Notes: generated by a model not told the origin, from the sequence alone. Positions 45,702 to 59,038 are shown, counted from the stretch's first letter. The stretch is 64,000 nt of DNA from Platycnemis pennipes (GCA_933228895.1 OW121855.1:48126698-48190697); one strand, 5' to 3'. Numbers and translations are program-made.

Positions 45702-48700
45702 CACAGTGGGGCCAAAATCGGTTTGGCTGGCCAAAATCATAAAAATGAAACTGACGATTTAGAGGTGAAATCAGTTTTATTTTGTAAATAAATGTCCTAG
45801 GCATAGACTCGTATGATTTTTTTGGTTGTTTGATGCCACTGTTACCTTTGGAGACCATTGAATGTAAATCAATTTTGTGCCACTTTTTTAGATACGTGAT
45901 TGCCTCATTTATTCCATTGACTCGATTGCGCAATTGCTAAGAATGAGAGCAATGAAATTCAACATCAATAAAGTAACATGTCTTAAGGTTTTTATCACGA
46001 ATTTTGAGACAGCAATTACCAATAGAAAACTCTGTACAGGATGGCAATCAAACGAGGTACCATCGAAAAAATTTCGCGTTTCTGGCTTGATATTCAAAAA
46101 ATGTCTGACGAGGTCGGAGCAATTTTCAAAGCCCAAATACTTCCTTTGTGTGTCTTCTGTCATATATGAACAAATCAGCTGCTACCATGCGCAACATTGT
46201 GAGTAATGACAATTTAATCTTCTCCCTCCTAAGTCGGCCGGAACCGGCCGCATGGCGTTCTTTGACTTCTCGCCGAATTTAAATACCCAGTATCCCTAGC
46301 TTTTAATTCCCAAGTAGCGCCAGCAGTGCTCCTAAGTTTACGTCTCTAAATATAATCCTCAAATTTCGAAACACTGTCGTGAAATTTATAACAAATTTCC
46401 GTTAAAAATAGATTTTTTAAGACTAATAGACATACCTTCGGGTTCTCAGCTTATGGTTTATGGCTAGCGTGTTTATCAACATTTCCTACTATTCAGTGAA
46501 AAAATCCTCACCTCCTAACATGCATTCCGATAATCGAATTCATTCGATCCTATGGGCAAGTTGTGCATCTTCCTCCTACAAAGGCGCGTGTTACTTCGTG
46601 ATGCAATGTATCATATTTAGAGCGTAGTGCATAATCATCTGTCGCTTATGACCTCAAAGGCCAAGAGAACTAGAGGTCTTATGACCAAAGGAGCCTTCAC
46701 TCAGCGCCTCACACCAAAGGTGCATGAGAAAGGGTCAGGGGGGCTAAAAGATTTTTGTCTTTTTTTGCGCCACATGTCTGTCTGAGCGTGAGATAGGAAT
46801 GAGTGTTTTCTTAGAAAAACGTATACCCCCTAGAGGAGGCGGAAGCGTGGAGTGACCGAAAGAAGGCCCTTCGCAAGCCAATGCTGGTCACCCATTTTCG
46901 GCTATCTATCGTGAGAGAGAGGACGCCTTGGCCGCATAAACAAGCCATAGCAGGCGCGGTGTTTCCATCTTCTATTCTCGTATCTCAAAGTGTCCCATTC
47001 ATTCATTGAAGAAACTAGGGCTCATTACCTCCCCGCGAACAAGCCCTCTTCTGAAATGACTCCAGAATCTTCTTTCAGCGCTTAGCTGGTAATAATATGC
47101 CATCCCAAAGACTCATAAGGTCTTCGGGATTTTGTGAGTGCTGTGACTGATATTATGAGGTTCTGTTTCATCTCAGAGGAGTTAAGGATAAGAGAGTTGC
47201 GTGCCTTGGCGAAGATAAACACTTTCTAGCTGAAACAGAATCATATGAGTCTCAAAAGATTTCCCTCAGTATAGCAGAGCAAGACGGCCAGTGTAGGCCG
47301 AATTAGAAAGAGAGCGAATTGAGGCATTTAAACTTCCATTGGGAGAGGATTAAAGTTTCCGCGCCATAATAATTTAAGGTGGGGTAAGACGGGTGAATAA
47401 GCGCTTGCCCCTAGCTTCCATAAGACTAGTGGTGGATGTTCTCTACAAGAGTTATGTCTTTTAAAATAACTAGACGAATGCTTTACACCCTGCTCATCGA
47501 TAAATCTAATGGTGGATGGTCAGAACGCTATGATCATATATATTCTTATATGTTGAGGAACAGCTAGATTTGTCATTTCGTAGACTCGGCGATTTGTAGA
47601 CTGTGGAGATATCCGGAAGAAATGGCAGGATAGCAGTCAAGTGCACAAAAGATTTCTTCACTCTAATGAAGGTTGGCTGAACAAGACAATCACTATCACC
47701 GTGATTTCACGTGACGTTGTTTAATTTTTTGACCATTAATATTTATGAACATTTTTTCGAGAAAATTTTGAAGAAAAAATGAAAAAGTTGTATTCCAGGG
47801 TATTGCCCTAACAAAATGTGTTACATCAATATGTAGTCAAAAATCTTTGCCATCGATTGATATAAAAATATTCTGCTCTTTAGCACTGCAAAATAACTTT
47901 TTTAAACAAAATAATCCAACAGTTTCGCGTCCACGTGCCACCCAATGACACGCATACGTGCTATAAAATCTGTTCAGCGGTATAGCACAGGCATAGTCAT
48001 TTTGAATGAATTAATTGCAACGTAAAAGGGTTGCGTAGGTACATAAACAGTTTTCCATTAACAAATAACATTTATGCGATGCATGCCATTTTCATAGTTT
48101 TAAAATGCATGTAGGTACTAAATAGCAACCTTGCATGGTACATAGATATCAGTAAAATCATGTGCAAACAAATATAAACACAACGGTAGTTATTATACTA
48201 GGTATATAATCAATATTTAAATTTATATCTATATTAATAACTCTGTACGGAGATTTGATTAATATATTAATTTACCTACATGTATTCTTAATGTGTCATC
48301 AACAGATCGGATTATAAACTTGCGAGGTGATAATAATCCTACTCGGGAAGATTCTTGAAAAAATCTCTGTATACCTGTGCTCTAGTCCATGTACTTGATT
48401 GCTCTTAATTATTATATTTTATTAGCATAACTGAAATCATATTCGGCGTTAGTAATCCCAGAAACCTATGTATAGCCATTTCTGTAAGCACTCAATGAGG
48501 TTTACTTCTTTTGACTACTTGGCTCGTTTTCTTTTAGATCGTGTTTTTTTCGCTGCAAAACGATTAGTAAAGCTTGCGAAAGTAACAATAAATATCCGAA
48601 CCAGCCATTTATTACCAATTTCCTAAAACGATAAGTGCAATATTTCCATGATAGTAAAAAATACTACAATTTCTTGAAAACGAACCGTGTGTGTTGCGGG

Positions 48701-48875
48701 GTAGTCTACCCTAAATAGTCACACTACGCTGTACCTTGGTTTCAAGGACAAAATTTACAAAAATAACTTCAGATTCGGCTTCAGCAATCACACAAACCCT
48801 TACATAGCGATTTTCGTTGACATATAACAAGATTTTCCTATTTTGGCCATATTTTCGGCAATCGGCCCCACTGTG
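45702..48875. mobile_element. Transib-type element (3.17 kb), CACAGTG ends, 5-bp TSD CGCCG
   Basis: Left end CACAGTGGGGCCAAAATCGG; right end inverted CACAGTGGGGCCGATTGCCG. Both subterminal regions also contain GGCCAAAAT. CGCCG is duplicated exactly at 45697-45701 and 48876-48880. A CGNCG-type 5-bp duplication and a CACWGTG terminal heptamer are hallmarks of Transib, the group whose transposase is related to RAG1. The length suits a full element, but 46.2-48.7 kb holds no ATG-initiated frame of 60 codons, so any transposase is gone or was never present. Confidence 0.8.
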
Positions 48876-49074
48876 CGCCGCCGAAAAATATCCATCAATA
48901 CGGTGTCCAAGCCAGATGCCGGTCTTGCTGCTTTGGGTTGACATTACCAAGTATCGCCGGCGCGTGAAAGTTACTCAACAGGGTCAGAGATAGTAGTTTC
49001 ATTTCCTGCGCCACTAGTGTTTTCCGAGAAAAATCCTTCCTGAACATCACTAATTTTCAGCATAGGTTTCACAG

Positions 49075-49160
49075 AATTCTCCCAAATAGGTTTCTCCAGG
49101 ATTTGAGTTCGGGACATCCGGCCAGTAGCTCAGAACTTTACCCATTTGGCCTCGTCCCAC
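49075..49160 (-). mobile_element. tRNA-headed SINE fragment (family 3)
   Basis: The minus strand reads GGCCAAATGGGTAAAGTTCT (A box), CTACTGGCCGGATG, then CCCGAACTCAAATCC (B box) in tRNA spacing, followed by GGGAGAATTCTGTGAAA. A similar GGGGAATTCTGTGAAA tail after a tRNA-like stretch occurs at 55240-55325 plus, possibly the same family. Confidence 0.55.
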
Positions 49161-49319
49161 ACAAAATGATAGTGCGGCGAAAAAGAGAAAGAGAATCAAA
49201 CGCGCGTGACTGAGGAGAGAAATAAAGCTATCTGTAGCAACACCTGCTCTCTGAAGCGTCCCATTTCTCCAATTCACTCGGAATAAACTTTCGGATCCAA
49301 TCAAACTTTATGTTTAAAA

Positions 49320-52300
49320 CAATGAAAATGGTCGAAAAATTACGCACCCCTGCCATCTATGAATATTTGGCTTAAATTGAATTTTCAGGCCAGTTTTTTT
49401 TTAATTCTTGCAAACCACAGACATTCAAACCATGTTTAAAATCTTGTTCTTATTACTATCGACTTTTTTATCACAGGAAGCTTGTTGTAGTAAAGGTAAT
49501 GCAGTTTTTTTCAGTCCAATCAAATTTACATAAATCACTAGGTACTAAAAAACCTATTCCCAACGAACAACCATTTACTTTATCAAACTCGGCCATAAAA
49601 TCGATGGTCGGCGAGTTTACTTAGTGGAATTTAGGCATTTGATTCCACAATTAATTTCGAGTTGAAATAAATTGTGGAGTCAACCAAGTATTTTATCTTT
49701 ACTAAAATCGGCCATTGGGGATCGATGGAAAATATAACTTGCCTGGAAACTTGGGGAAATAACAATTACTTTTGCGAGATGTTAAGAAACATTTATTGCC
49801 TATGACTTTTCCTCCAGCGAAATGGTTTTCTTTATCGCGAGAGCAATTCAAGAGACGTCAGGGTTCCTTAAGAAGCTCATTACATGAGTCCAGATGAGGA
49901 GATTGCTTCCTCCTGGCTTGGCCAGCTCTGCTATTATTTAGAAACGCCTGGACACACATCAATGCCAATGCAAGCAGTGAAATAGGGCAATGCGTTGAAT
50001 AAGGTAGAACAGGGTGGTGAGAAAAAAGTACACGCACGTGCGATGGTGAAACTGGAAAAGTGAAGAGCAAGGTCAGTGGGCAGATGCTAGCAGAGACATA
50101 ACAGTTTACGGCTGGTAAAAAGGCAAGCAGATATGGTAATGAGGATGAACACGAAAGAGACAGACAATGGAGAAGAAATACAGGGGTGATAAATGAGGGA
50201 TGGGGAAGAAGGAAGAAAAGAAAATCAAGGTCTCAAAAACGAAAACATTCGAGTTCCTCTCAGAGTTTAGAGCGAGAAGGAATCGTATAAGGAGAAGAAA
50301 TAAGACCGGTTGAGGTGATTCAATGGGGTCATCTTATGGCGAATGACCATGAAGGCTAGATTTTCATAAAATAGTCAAGAAATCCATCAAGGGTGGAGAT
50401 GCATTATTCCTTTAACTAACAACAACAAAATCCAAAAAGAGACTTATTTATGTTCTATTTAAAGCATTCGTCTGCATGTTAGAAGCTATGGTTTCAAAAA
50501 CATTCGAAGAACCAACAGGAACAGCTGGAAAGTGTGAAGTGAAGTGGTTTCTCAAGCAGAACAAGGTTTTTGAAATAGGACCGGGTGCTTTCCCGGCATG
50601 TAGTGTTGGTGAAGGCTGATTGGGTACTCAATTTTTCGGTTCTGTTTCAATGGGCATCGTTCAATGGGCTGAAGACGATGGACGGCTCGCCCAATGAAGC
50701 GTCGGCAGAAATTCTGTGTGTACCCATGTGGAGTACCCAAATAGTATTTCCCAACAGGAAAAGGCTAATTTGTAAAATTATACAATAATTATAACATATT
50801 AACGATACTTTTAATACGAATGGGAAAATTGATCAAAAACCAATCTCTCTCTTCCTTCACAAGTAAATAGAATGGAATGCAATACAACTTTAATTTCAAA
50901 ACAAATATAGAGACATCACATTTAAACCTGCCCGCCAATAGTACTTATGCGAAAAATCCATAATATTCAACTATTACTTAGTACGACCCACGTTTAATTC
51001 CAGAGTATGAGAATATAAAATAGTTTACCGGAATTAAAGCGATTAGATTTATAAAATCTTCTTTCTATTATGTTGATGAGCACTATTAGAGTGTACTTAT
51101 CAACTTCCAGGTTCATTAAAAAGTTATTGAAAAATAAGCGATAAATATTATTCATCTCTATCAATTGGTTAGAGTATTTCATAATACTAAGCTATAAATA
51201 TTTTTATTACAAATAAAAGTGGCCATTTTCCGCATAGAAATACAGACATAATTATTTACAAATAAGACCAGAAGTTCTTTTTATGGATTTAAAGACAGTC
51301 GAAATTGTCTAATATCTCAGTAGATTGGTGAGCGTTTTCATTCGGTAAAAAGGTGTCGGGGTTAAGACATAGTGCTCTATTCTCGACACTTCCCCTCGAG
51401 TGTTCCCAACACACCCATACATGACCACACCCATATTTTGTTTTCACGCCGCGCAGTTCTTTAACCGGGGCGTAAAGTCGTAATTTCCTCGCCCACTCCA
51501 GGACCACTGTCTATACCCCTTCCACGGCCAACACTGTTGTAAAAGGTTCAATCTTGACGTGAACGAATTTGGATACATTATTTAATCCTACACGCATGAA
51601 TTTCCCTTTCGCGATGCACAACACTTGCTCATTCATCAAAGCAACTAAACCCTTGGACAATACATACACGTAAATCCTTCCGCCAAGGTGATGGGAAAAT
51701 GCAGAGCACTTGTATTCAATGACCCGTCCTGAACCATTCAAGCCAAAATGGATCCTGTTCAATTCCGTGATACTCCCTTGTTTCTCTCCGGACCTAAAAG
51801 CTTAAAAAGTAGGTTGTATCCATTAATGTTTGCACTTAGGATAGCTTGGTCACGTACTGATACGCCACACTGGAGTTCCCACTTTGGGCAACAAGTTGAC
51901 TTTCCTTGGAAGCCCTCCTCGGCGGGTGTCATTTGCGCGATATTCTGGGTACACGATTCTGGCTACATTGACCAGTTGAGGTTTGAAAATAAAATGTCTC
52001 TAAATAAAATAAGTGTGAAGTTACTTTACAGTACTCAAGTATAATTCCCGAGTGCCAGGAAATGGCAATTAAATAAGTGAACCCTTAATTAAAACCATAA
52101 CATCGTAAGGAATCATGGTGAATGGTGAGCCATTTTCAAATCTCAGAACCAACTGCGCAGCGAGGAGCGACGTGAGCGTCGAGGCTCGGCAAAAACTTGC
52201 TGTCTGCCCGGGGACAACATCGCATGCCGGTCACTGGAATTAACAAAGTTGAATGGAAAAAAAGAGGAAGGATAAATGGAGAGGGAGAATGAGAGTTCCT

Positions 52301-52630
52301 CTCAAAGAAAGACATAATATTTGGAATAAACGCTTCCGAGAAAGCGAAAGAGATTACTCACAGAATGTCTACCACAAAAAGAGGTTGATTTGACCAAGAT
52401 CCTCTTCACTCCAAATTTTATAAAATTCCCTCGATGCGCGCTGTCAACGTAAAGGAGCCAAGAAGCTTTCCTTCACTTGGATCACGATGTGGATGTGTAT
52501 GAACAATTAGGGGAAAAACATTTCTGACCATAATTACAGAATACAATAGAATCGTATTCGAAGCAGAATAAGATATAATTTCTCCGGTTTTATTACACCA
52601 TCTGACCCTAAACATATTCATCAGGCAAAC
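49320..52630. other. Unassigned region with two consecutive minus-strand frames
   Basis: 51511-51762 (MNRIHFGLNGSGRVIEYKCS...) and 51289-51507 (MVLEWARKLRLYAPVKELRG...) follow one another on the minus strand with a stop and frame break between them. They look more protein-like than their surroundings but match no family I know. A decayed gene or transposon ORF is possible. The rest is AT-rich with no signal seen. Confidence 0.25.
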
Positions 52631-52635
52631 ATCAT

Positions 52636-52712
52636 TTTCATACTCGAGTTGGGATTCGAATCCGCAATTGGGTTGCTAAGTATGCGAGTTACCGCCTTAG
52701 ATATTGCTGTCG
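52636..52712 (-). mobile_element. tRNA-headed SINE fragment
   Basis: The minus strand reads TCTAAGGCGGTAACTCGCAT (A box), TTAGCAACCCAATT, then GCGGATTCGAATCCCAAC (near-consensus B box). No cloverleaf acceptor closes it. It lies 80 bp from the family-1 SINE at 52787 on the opposite strand. Confidence 0.65.
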
Positions 52713-52786
52713 GTCTCTAGCTCCATCGACATTGGAATAAAATTGCACCATTTATTATGATTATAGTATATTAACTAAGAATGAAT

Positions 52787-53060
52787 GGGGGTTGGGTTGA
52801 TGTAGTGACTGGAGTGCTGGCTTTTCGCCCCGAGGGACCGATTTCGAACCCCAGCAGTGGCAGAATTTTTTCTCTCGTATACCGGTCTTTATTGAGTGCT
52901 TGTGGAGAGTAGGTACTTCATCCAGTACATCCATCAAATGGGACGTTAAACCGTGGTTTCCTTTGAGCTTTTCGTTAGGAGTAGTGTCGACGTAGAATCT
53001 AACTCCACCCTTCCTCTGTTCCTAGAAATATTTTTACCTAAAGCCAATTAACTAACTATT
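52787..53060 (+). mobile_element. tRNA-derived SINE (family 1), plus strand
   Basis: Head GGTTGGGTTGATGTAGTGAC, T-arm GACCGATTTCGAACCCC, body GGGACGTTAAACCGTGGTTT and TGTCGACGTAGAATCTAACTC, matching block by block the SINE at 16690-16995. The tail runs into CCAATTAACTAACTATTCG. About 75% identity by eye. Confidence 0.78.
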
Positions 53061-53768
53061 CGTAATGGAGCAAATGACCTTAGATGACGGTTGCCTCGGG
53101 CAAATAACTAAATAACGACTTACATATTTATTATATGTTACCATTAGATACTACATTGAAATATCTGTCTCCTCAAAGAAGCAGTTTAGTTTCTTGTTTT
53201 CTGTCGTTAATATGTATAAAAATTATTGAATAATATATCTTAGTGATTACATACACTGTTTTAACCCTTTCAGTACTAAGCATTTCAGTAACCATATTTC
53301 AAATCCAATTCATATATGCATGCGTCCATAGCAGTAAAATGACAGTCTTCTGTTTAGAACGAATGAACTGCGGAGCAATTGACACCACTATTTACTTCGT
53401 CCCAGTATTATCAAATCATATAATGAATAACCCTATCCTTCATGACAGTATGGCATATATTTTACGGTACTCATGCTGGGATATGATATGAGTAGTCGAC
53501 CTTTCTGTGAACCCTAGAATCGTTCGTAACGATCTATTCTTGTAGAGCAAGTGATAAATGATCCGGCAATCTCTGCATATTCCCCACATGGCCAGCAAAT
53601 TCCACATGACATTGAACGCACCAGATGAAACCACACTGATATGCTTTATGGCTTTGAAATCTTCGCCGAATAGGCGATTACGACATGATTCGAGAACGAT
53701 GTTGTTAAGGCCTCTCTACTTTCTCTCAGGGCTATGTAACGTCGTAGCACTTTTTTCAGGACCATACG

Positions 53769-54041
53769 TCAAGGCCTTCCAGGAAAGGTGCCACAATTAA
53801 TTTTCGACGCCTTCATTGCTTTGCATACAACCTCAATCGAAATAATGGACTTTAAAGCTTTCCTGCCCCGGAATCGGCGCCCGATGGCGAAAAGATTATA
53901 AACACAAAGGACCATTACGCTCCAAATATACCGTGCAAAGCGTGAGTTAAAGCGTCTTATATCTTCACCTTCCTTCACGAGAATGAAAACGCAACCTTGC
54001 CTGAGAGTGTGGACGTTTAGCTTTAAAGTCTGAGGAGCCAT
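53769..54041 (-). CDS. Unassigned 90-aa open frame
   Basis: MAPQTLKLNVHTLRQ starts the frame. A central hydrophobic stretch YIWSVMVLCVYNLFAIG could span a membrane, followed by basic RRFRGRKALKS. The preceding base context and lack of splice sites give no firm support. A short frame follows (53440-53634 minus). Could be a pseudogene fragment or chance. Confidence 0.2.
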   Translation of the reverse strand: MAPQTLKLNVHTLRQGCVFILVKEGEDIRRFNSRFARYIWSVMVLCVYNLFAIGRRFRGRKALKSIISIEVVCKAMKASKINCGTFPGRP

Positions 54042-54099
54042 TTTACTGGTAACTTAAGCTCGTTTTCAACCCCCATCTAAAGAAAGAAGCGAGTGCTGA

Positions 54100-57000
54100 A
54101 TTTTTGAGGACATGTTCATTTCATCGATCGCTGTCCAATTTTTAATACGTGAAACTAATAGGCAATATAGATCATGGGCTGTAAACAAAAATATGGATAT
54201 TATTATATACTTTTATTTATTATTTTTGCTCTAATTATAACCATTATATGTAGTAATTAAATAATGAAATACTCACGCAACTGATTCAGTTATTTTTAAA
54301 ATTTTCCTAGCGTTTACTGAGGTAAATATTTCGCAAGCAAAAGCTAAGACTTGAATACCGAAACTCTGGAACTTCAAACGCAAAAATTCCTCCACTGGCA
54401 CAAATGGACGAGCTTCTCAAAATTGATGCCCCAAGGCAAGGAAAACAATTATTTAATAAATAATCGTTCATTATATATACCACTAGGAATGTTTATTCGT
54501 CCAAAAATCACTATTTCTTCCCAGTTATAGAACCCTAATGACAATAAAAAACATGTCAACCACGTAAATACAAAAGGAAGATAGTTGTCTCTGAAGCCTC
54601 TAAGAGATATTGCGATATAGATTGGAGCTTCGAACATTCTAAATCCCTTGTGAAACTAATTCTAACGATTTTCAAAAGCGAGCAAAATCTTTTAGGTCGA
54701 GAAAACCAGTCAGCGGTTACTGGAGTGGAACTCAGAAGCGTGTCAGCTTACAAAGAGGCTAAAGGCAAGAAATTGCACCATCCTTTGCAATGGCCATTGA
54801 ATTGTAGATGTAACCATGACTGATAGCTTCAACTAAAAAGTCAGCAACCAAAACGCAGAAGGAGCGAAGTTTTAATTTTTTTGGAAACTCAACTCCTTGA
54901 GGTTTAGGTCTTTACACACGCAATTTCTTTCGGTCACTTTATTGCGGTTGAGTAAAAATAATAAGCTCGAGGAGAAGAAGTTGAGCTTTTCAAAGAGGAA
55001 TAGAGGCGTGATTTGTAAGGCCACAACAGTGGCACTGGTGTGGGTCGAAGAGATATTGCGAGGAATAAAAAAGAACCATCTGACAAGACACAAATCCACG
55101 AATAAACAGAAAAGACGCCGCCGGGCGCCAGGCGCTGTTCCGTGGAATTCTTCCTCCCATCAAACAATCTTTTTTCCCCGACAGACGCATCTGGATATCC
55201 TATCCAGAAGACCGAGAAATTCACGGAAGCTAAATGTATACGGCGCATCAAAAGTGGTAATATCTCAGTGGCCGAATACGCCTGAATCTACCATGTCAGA
55301 TCTCGGGGAATTCTGTGAAAAACATGTTTTATCGTACCGCGGAAGGATCAATACGAGCAGGGAAAGAGTCGAGCGCCTTTTAAACCTTAAGACCATAGCT
55401 TATCCTTCACATAAGTTTCAACACAAGTAGAAGAATGCTGTCTTCAGTGAATGTATGTTATAATTTCACCTGACGTAATCATCAACAATTCCTTCCAAAA
55501 AAGAACGGCCGGCGAAGCCTAACTGCCGAAGTACCTTGGCTGCAAGAAAAAAAATCTGTATTGGTAGTGGTGAGACTGTACCCAAAAGTTTCCATTGCTG
55601 GTTGACACACCGATTCGTAATGAAATGGTAGCAAGGAGTGAAACTTTAAAATTGATTTCCATAAGCATTACTACAATGATGAGACTGTTTTCATGCTCAA
55701 TTTTCGGTATGCATGGCAGTTTGATAAGAGTTACAGCGACATAGGATAAGTAATACCTTTAAATATTTTTGTACGGTCCATAAGCTGAGGCATGAAAGAT
55801 TCATTCTTGATTTGCAGCAGAGCCGGAGAAAAATCAAAAAAAGTAAATATCGATATAAAGAGATGAGAGTCCACTTTATGTTATAACATATCCCGTCTCA
55901 TGAAATATTACGAAATTTATCGCTACAATATTGAAAATTAATAATATCATTATTTCGTTCGCCATATTTTCTTGCTGCTTTTCATCTGCACTCTTTTCCA
56001 TAGGTTTTGACTTCTGTATATTTAGGCCTCAAGCAACATTTTTGTGAACAAATTTATTACCTGTACGTGAATGAATTTCATTAAGAACAAATGATTTTAT
56101 TACTGCAAGTATAGGTTTAATTAGCATGTGAATTATTTTAATAGTATTTATTCATAAAAATTGATAAAAATGAGGCATTTCTGCAAAATAATAAATAAGC
56201 AGCATTAATAAAATATCGAAAAAATACTTTCCTCCGGAAGGAATTACAGATTTTCATTTAATTGTCATAATTATCGTACCTACGCAGCAATCTCAGAGTT
56301 AAACTAGGCTTTAAAGAAAAACAGGAGACTGATTTGCTGCCAATGAATATTCCAAATATGTATGTATTGAGTTCAAGTGAATCTTCTACTTAAAAAAAAA
56401 AACTCAAGGCAAAAGCAAATCAACCAAACTATGTTCGACTCGGCATCTAATCTATTGGAAATAGAGTTGGCAGGATTGCATTAGCGCTTTAGGTAGCTCT
56501 GGAGTTCAAATTTATAGGTAATTAATTTCACGCGGTGAGTTAAAGAGATGAAATTCAATATTTCATTACAATTACCCGGAGTACGTTTCCACTAGCATGC
56601 ATTATTGGCAAGCTCATTCCATTTTCGGCGCGTAAATCTAACATTGTTGGCGAGCCATGTTCCTATGCCGTAATTCCAAACGGTAGTCCCCACGTGCTCA
56701 ATTTGTCCCAGTTCTCATTCCGGCCTGAGTGGTGAGTAGAGAGACCTTTGGTGACCACTCGGGGCCCTTGGTGCACTCCTGCCTTCCCTCGCTGCTTCGG
56801 GTAAGTAATGGGGCGAGACAGGGGAGTGAAGGAAAGCAGACCAATCTCCCAGCCGGAGATGCCCCCTTATACCGGCCGGGGGCGGAAAGACGTGCGTCCG
56901 CGCCTATGGTGGCCTATCGACAAATTTATCCGACCTTAATCCTTGCATAGATGCCAAAATGAAAGGAGCTAACGTTGATGGAATTCGTTGAGTCAGCAAA

Positions 57001-58250
57001 TCCTGCACACGGGTCAGCCGATTTGTAAGTATCCATTGTCTTCTCCCTACAATGCCTCGAAAAAATGGTTTTTCAAAATCGACACTAGATTATTTACGTT
57101 TAACATGGCTACCAGATGTAAACAGCCAGGAAGTGAGGAAGCACTCTTCTAGAACATAATTATAGTGAGTGTTTTCTAATATCGTTAAGGCCTATACGAT
57201 GGCAAGAGCAGAAAAGGAAACGCGGGGTGATGCCACACAAGGATCAAATATATGAATTGAGTAACTATGAATTATGAAAAGAGGATAATTTATGATTATG
57301 GCCATCGTAGAGGAAAGGTAAATGAGAAAACCAGGGTTGAGATGAAATGAAAAAGTGATAAATGATATCAAAATAAGAAATACGGTTATACAAGACCAGA
57401 AAGATTGATAAGTGGAAATCATCATCAAATCAATCTTAGACTTGAGGATTAGTGGTTTGTGTTTTATGAAACTGTTTAAACTGTAAACCGAAGCGAAAAT
57501 TCAAAAGATAATATTTCTTGTCTAGACTGGCATTTGAACCCAGATCCCTGGAAGTAATCAGTATGCAGACTCGTTAATTTCTGTAGCATGTATTTTTTCA
57601 GCCGTGAAATGTTTTCGGCAGGAAAATATCGAAATACATCTAGGTCCAAAATAAGGAAAGAGAGAGTACCCACAGAAGACACATTCCAGTAAACCCTCTA
57701 TAATCCATTGTGAAAGGGGTAGCATACCACAGTAATATATTTCTCCATTCCATTACGACCGATTGTGACTTGAATGTCACAAAGAATTTCTTTTTTCAAC
57801 TCAAGGTTTCTAAATTTAAATTTTCTCTCCAATATGGACAAAATGTTGACATTTCTCAAGGTACTATGAAATACCGTTCCTGCAGAAGAAGCAAAAAAAT
57901 TACGGTTAACTGAAGTCTTACAATCCAATAACACCTGTCGAGTACCATTTACTGTTTTCCAGAATGGACGGGATTTCTCTCTAATTTCTCGATTACACCG
58001 GGCACAGCGGGTAACTCCGTTATTCTTTCAATTTGCTACAGTGTCGAATGGTGGTCAATATTACTAGAAGTTTACGAGGCTTCCAACTGCACAGTATGTT
58101 GCAGCGTCAATCAAATCGTGGAAATTACACGGATTAAAACAAAAACATAAAACGGGCCATTTTCTAGGAAATTCTTACAAGCAATCCGCAGCGTTACACG
58201 ATGATATTCTCCTTACGCATTTCCTCACAGATCAGAACATACATCTGGAG
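54100..58250. other. No gene recognised
   Basis: A 177-codon plus frame (54897-55430) is open, but its reverse strand is also open and the peptide is low in hydrophobic pattern. Its 3' part overlaps the SINE-like stretch at 55240-55325. A GC-richer patch at 56700-56950 has no motifs. Confidence 0.45.
57515..57605 (-). mobile_element. tRNA-headed SINE fragment
   Basis: The minus strand has TACAGAAATTAACGAGTCTG (degenerate A box) and GATCTGGGTTCAAATGCCAG (B box) at tRNA spacing. Diverged; no full cloverleaf. Confidence 0.5.
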
Positions 58251-58269
58251 CATGTTTCTTTACGTCGCG

Positions 58270-58715
58270 TCTGTGAAGCATGGACGATGACAACTGCGGA
58301 GAAGAAAAGGGTGGAAGCATTCGAAATGTGGTGCTACAGAAAAATTATGAAGATAAAATGGATCGACCAAGTATGTACCGACGAAGTCCAAATAAGAGTG
58401 GGGGAAAAGAGGTCTGCTGAAAACTCTAAGAAGAAGACGGAACAACCTAATCGGCCATATATTAAGACACGATGGCCTCATGAAGACAATCGTCGAGGGA
58501 AAAGTGAACGGGAAGATTGGAAAAGGCAGGGCTCGTATGAGATATATGAAACAGGTTGTGAAGGATTTAAAAAAGAGGAAGTCCGTCAATATGAAGAGGT
58601 TGACATGGAAGAGAATGTATAGGCATCCGGCATAGAGGAGGGGGCATTAGGTATAGAAGAATTGAATGAAGGGCTGTGTCAACCTAATTTTAGGATTGTT
58701 GACCGATGATTTCCC
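58270..58715 (+). pseudogene. RTE-like LINE, 5'-truncated with frameshift (copy 3)
   Basis: First frame: KKRVEAFEMWCYRKIMKIKW, then IDQVCTDEVQIRVGEKRS. After a shift near 58450: GHILRHDGLMKTIVEGKVNG, KIGKGRARMRYMKQVVKD. It ends with GATTGTTGACCGATGAT, as in copies 1 and 2. The longest of the three truncated plus-strand pieces, covering about the last 140 residues of ORF2. Confidence 0.85.
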
Positions 58716-58938
58716 CACGATTCGGAAAACGAAAGTAAGTCTCTCTAAGTCGATCTTAAGAAGTAGAGTACAAACGCAACGCGGGGGTCAAAGAGTTCTG
58801 TGTGGACCTAAGTAGGCCCACATGGACCCTCCCCCGCCAATGCCCAGGCCGGTTGGTGCACGCCGTCTGTGTGGACCGCTTCGGCGTGCCCGCCGCACGC
58901 TAGCGCGGTGTTGGTCTCCGTCGAATGCTGTCGCTCAC

Positions 58939-59038
58939 CTGGTGTGCTCCGGCGTCGGATGCGGAGTCTCCGGCCCGCCTCCCGGGACGGCCCCTCGTCC
59001 TCCTCACCTTCCGCTTCCGCCGCTGCGTCCCGTCCTTC
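58939..59038 (-). CDS. Probable internal exon of an unidentified gene in a CpG-rich island
   Basis: On the minus strand a textbook acceptor (ccctctttttgtccccacag) is followed by 100 GC-rich bases and a CACCAG|GTGAGC donor. An alternative donor GGAAG|GTGAGG gives only 31 bp. Two frames are open: EGRDAAAEAEGEEDEGPSRE..., or KDGTQRRKRKVRRTRGRPG and GRRAGDSASDAGAHQ. Phase cannot be fixed without neighbours. It does not fit the phase needed upstream of the IRAG microexon. I do not recognise either peptide. Confidence 0.35.

Noticed and set aside
54897..55430. 177-codon plus-strand frame as a gene
   Set aside because: The reverse strand is also open, there is no domain, and the 3' part overlaps a SINE-like stretch.
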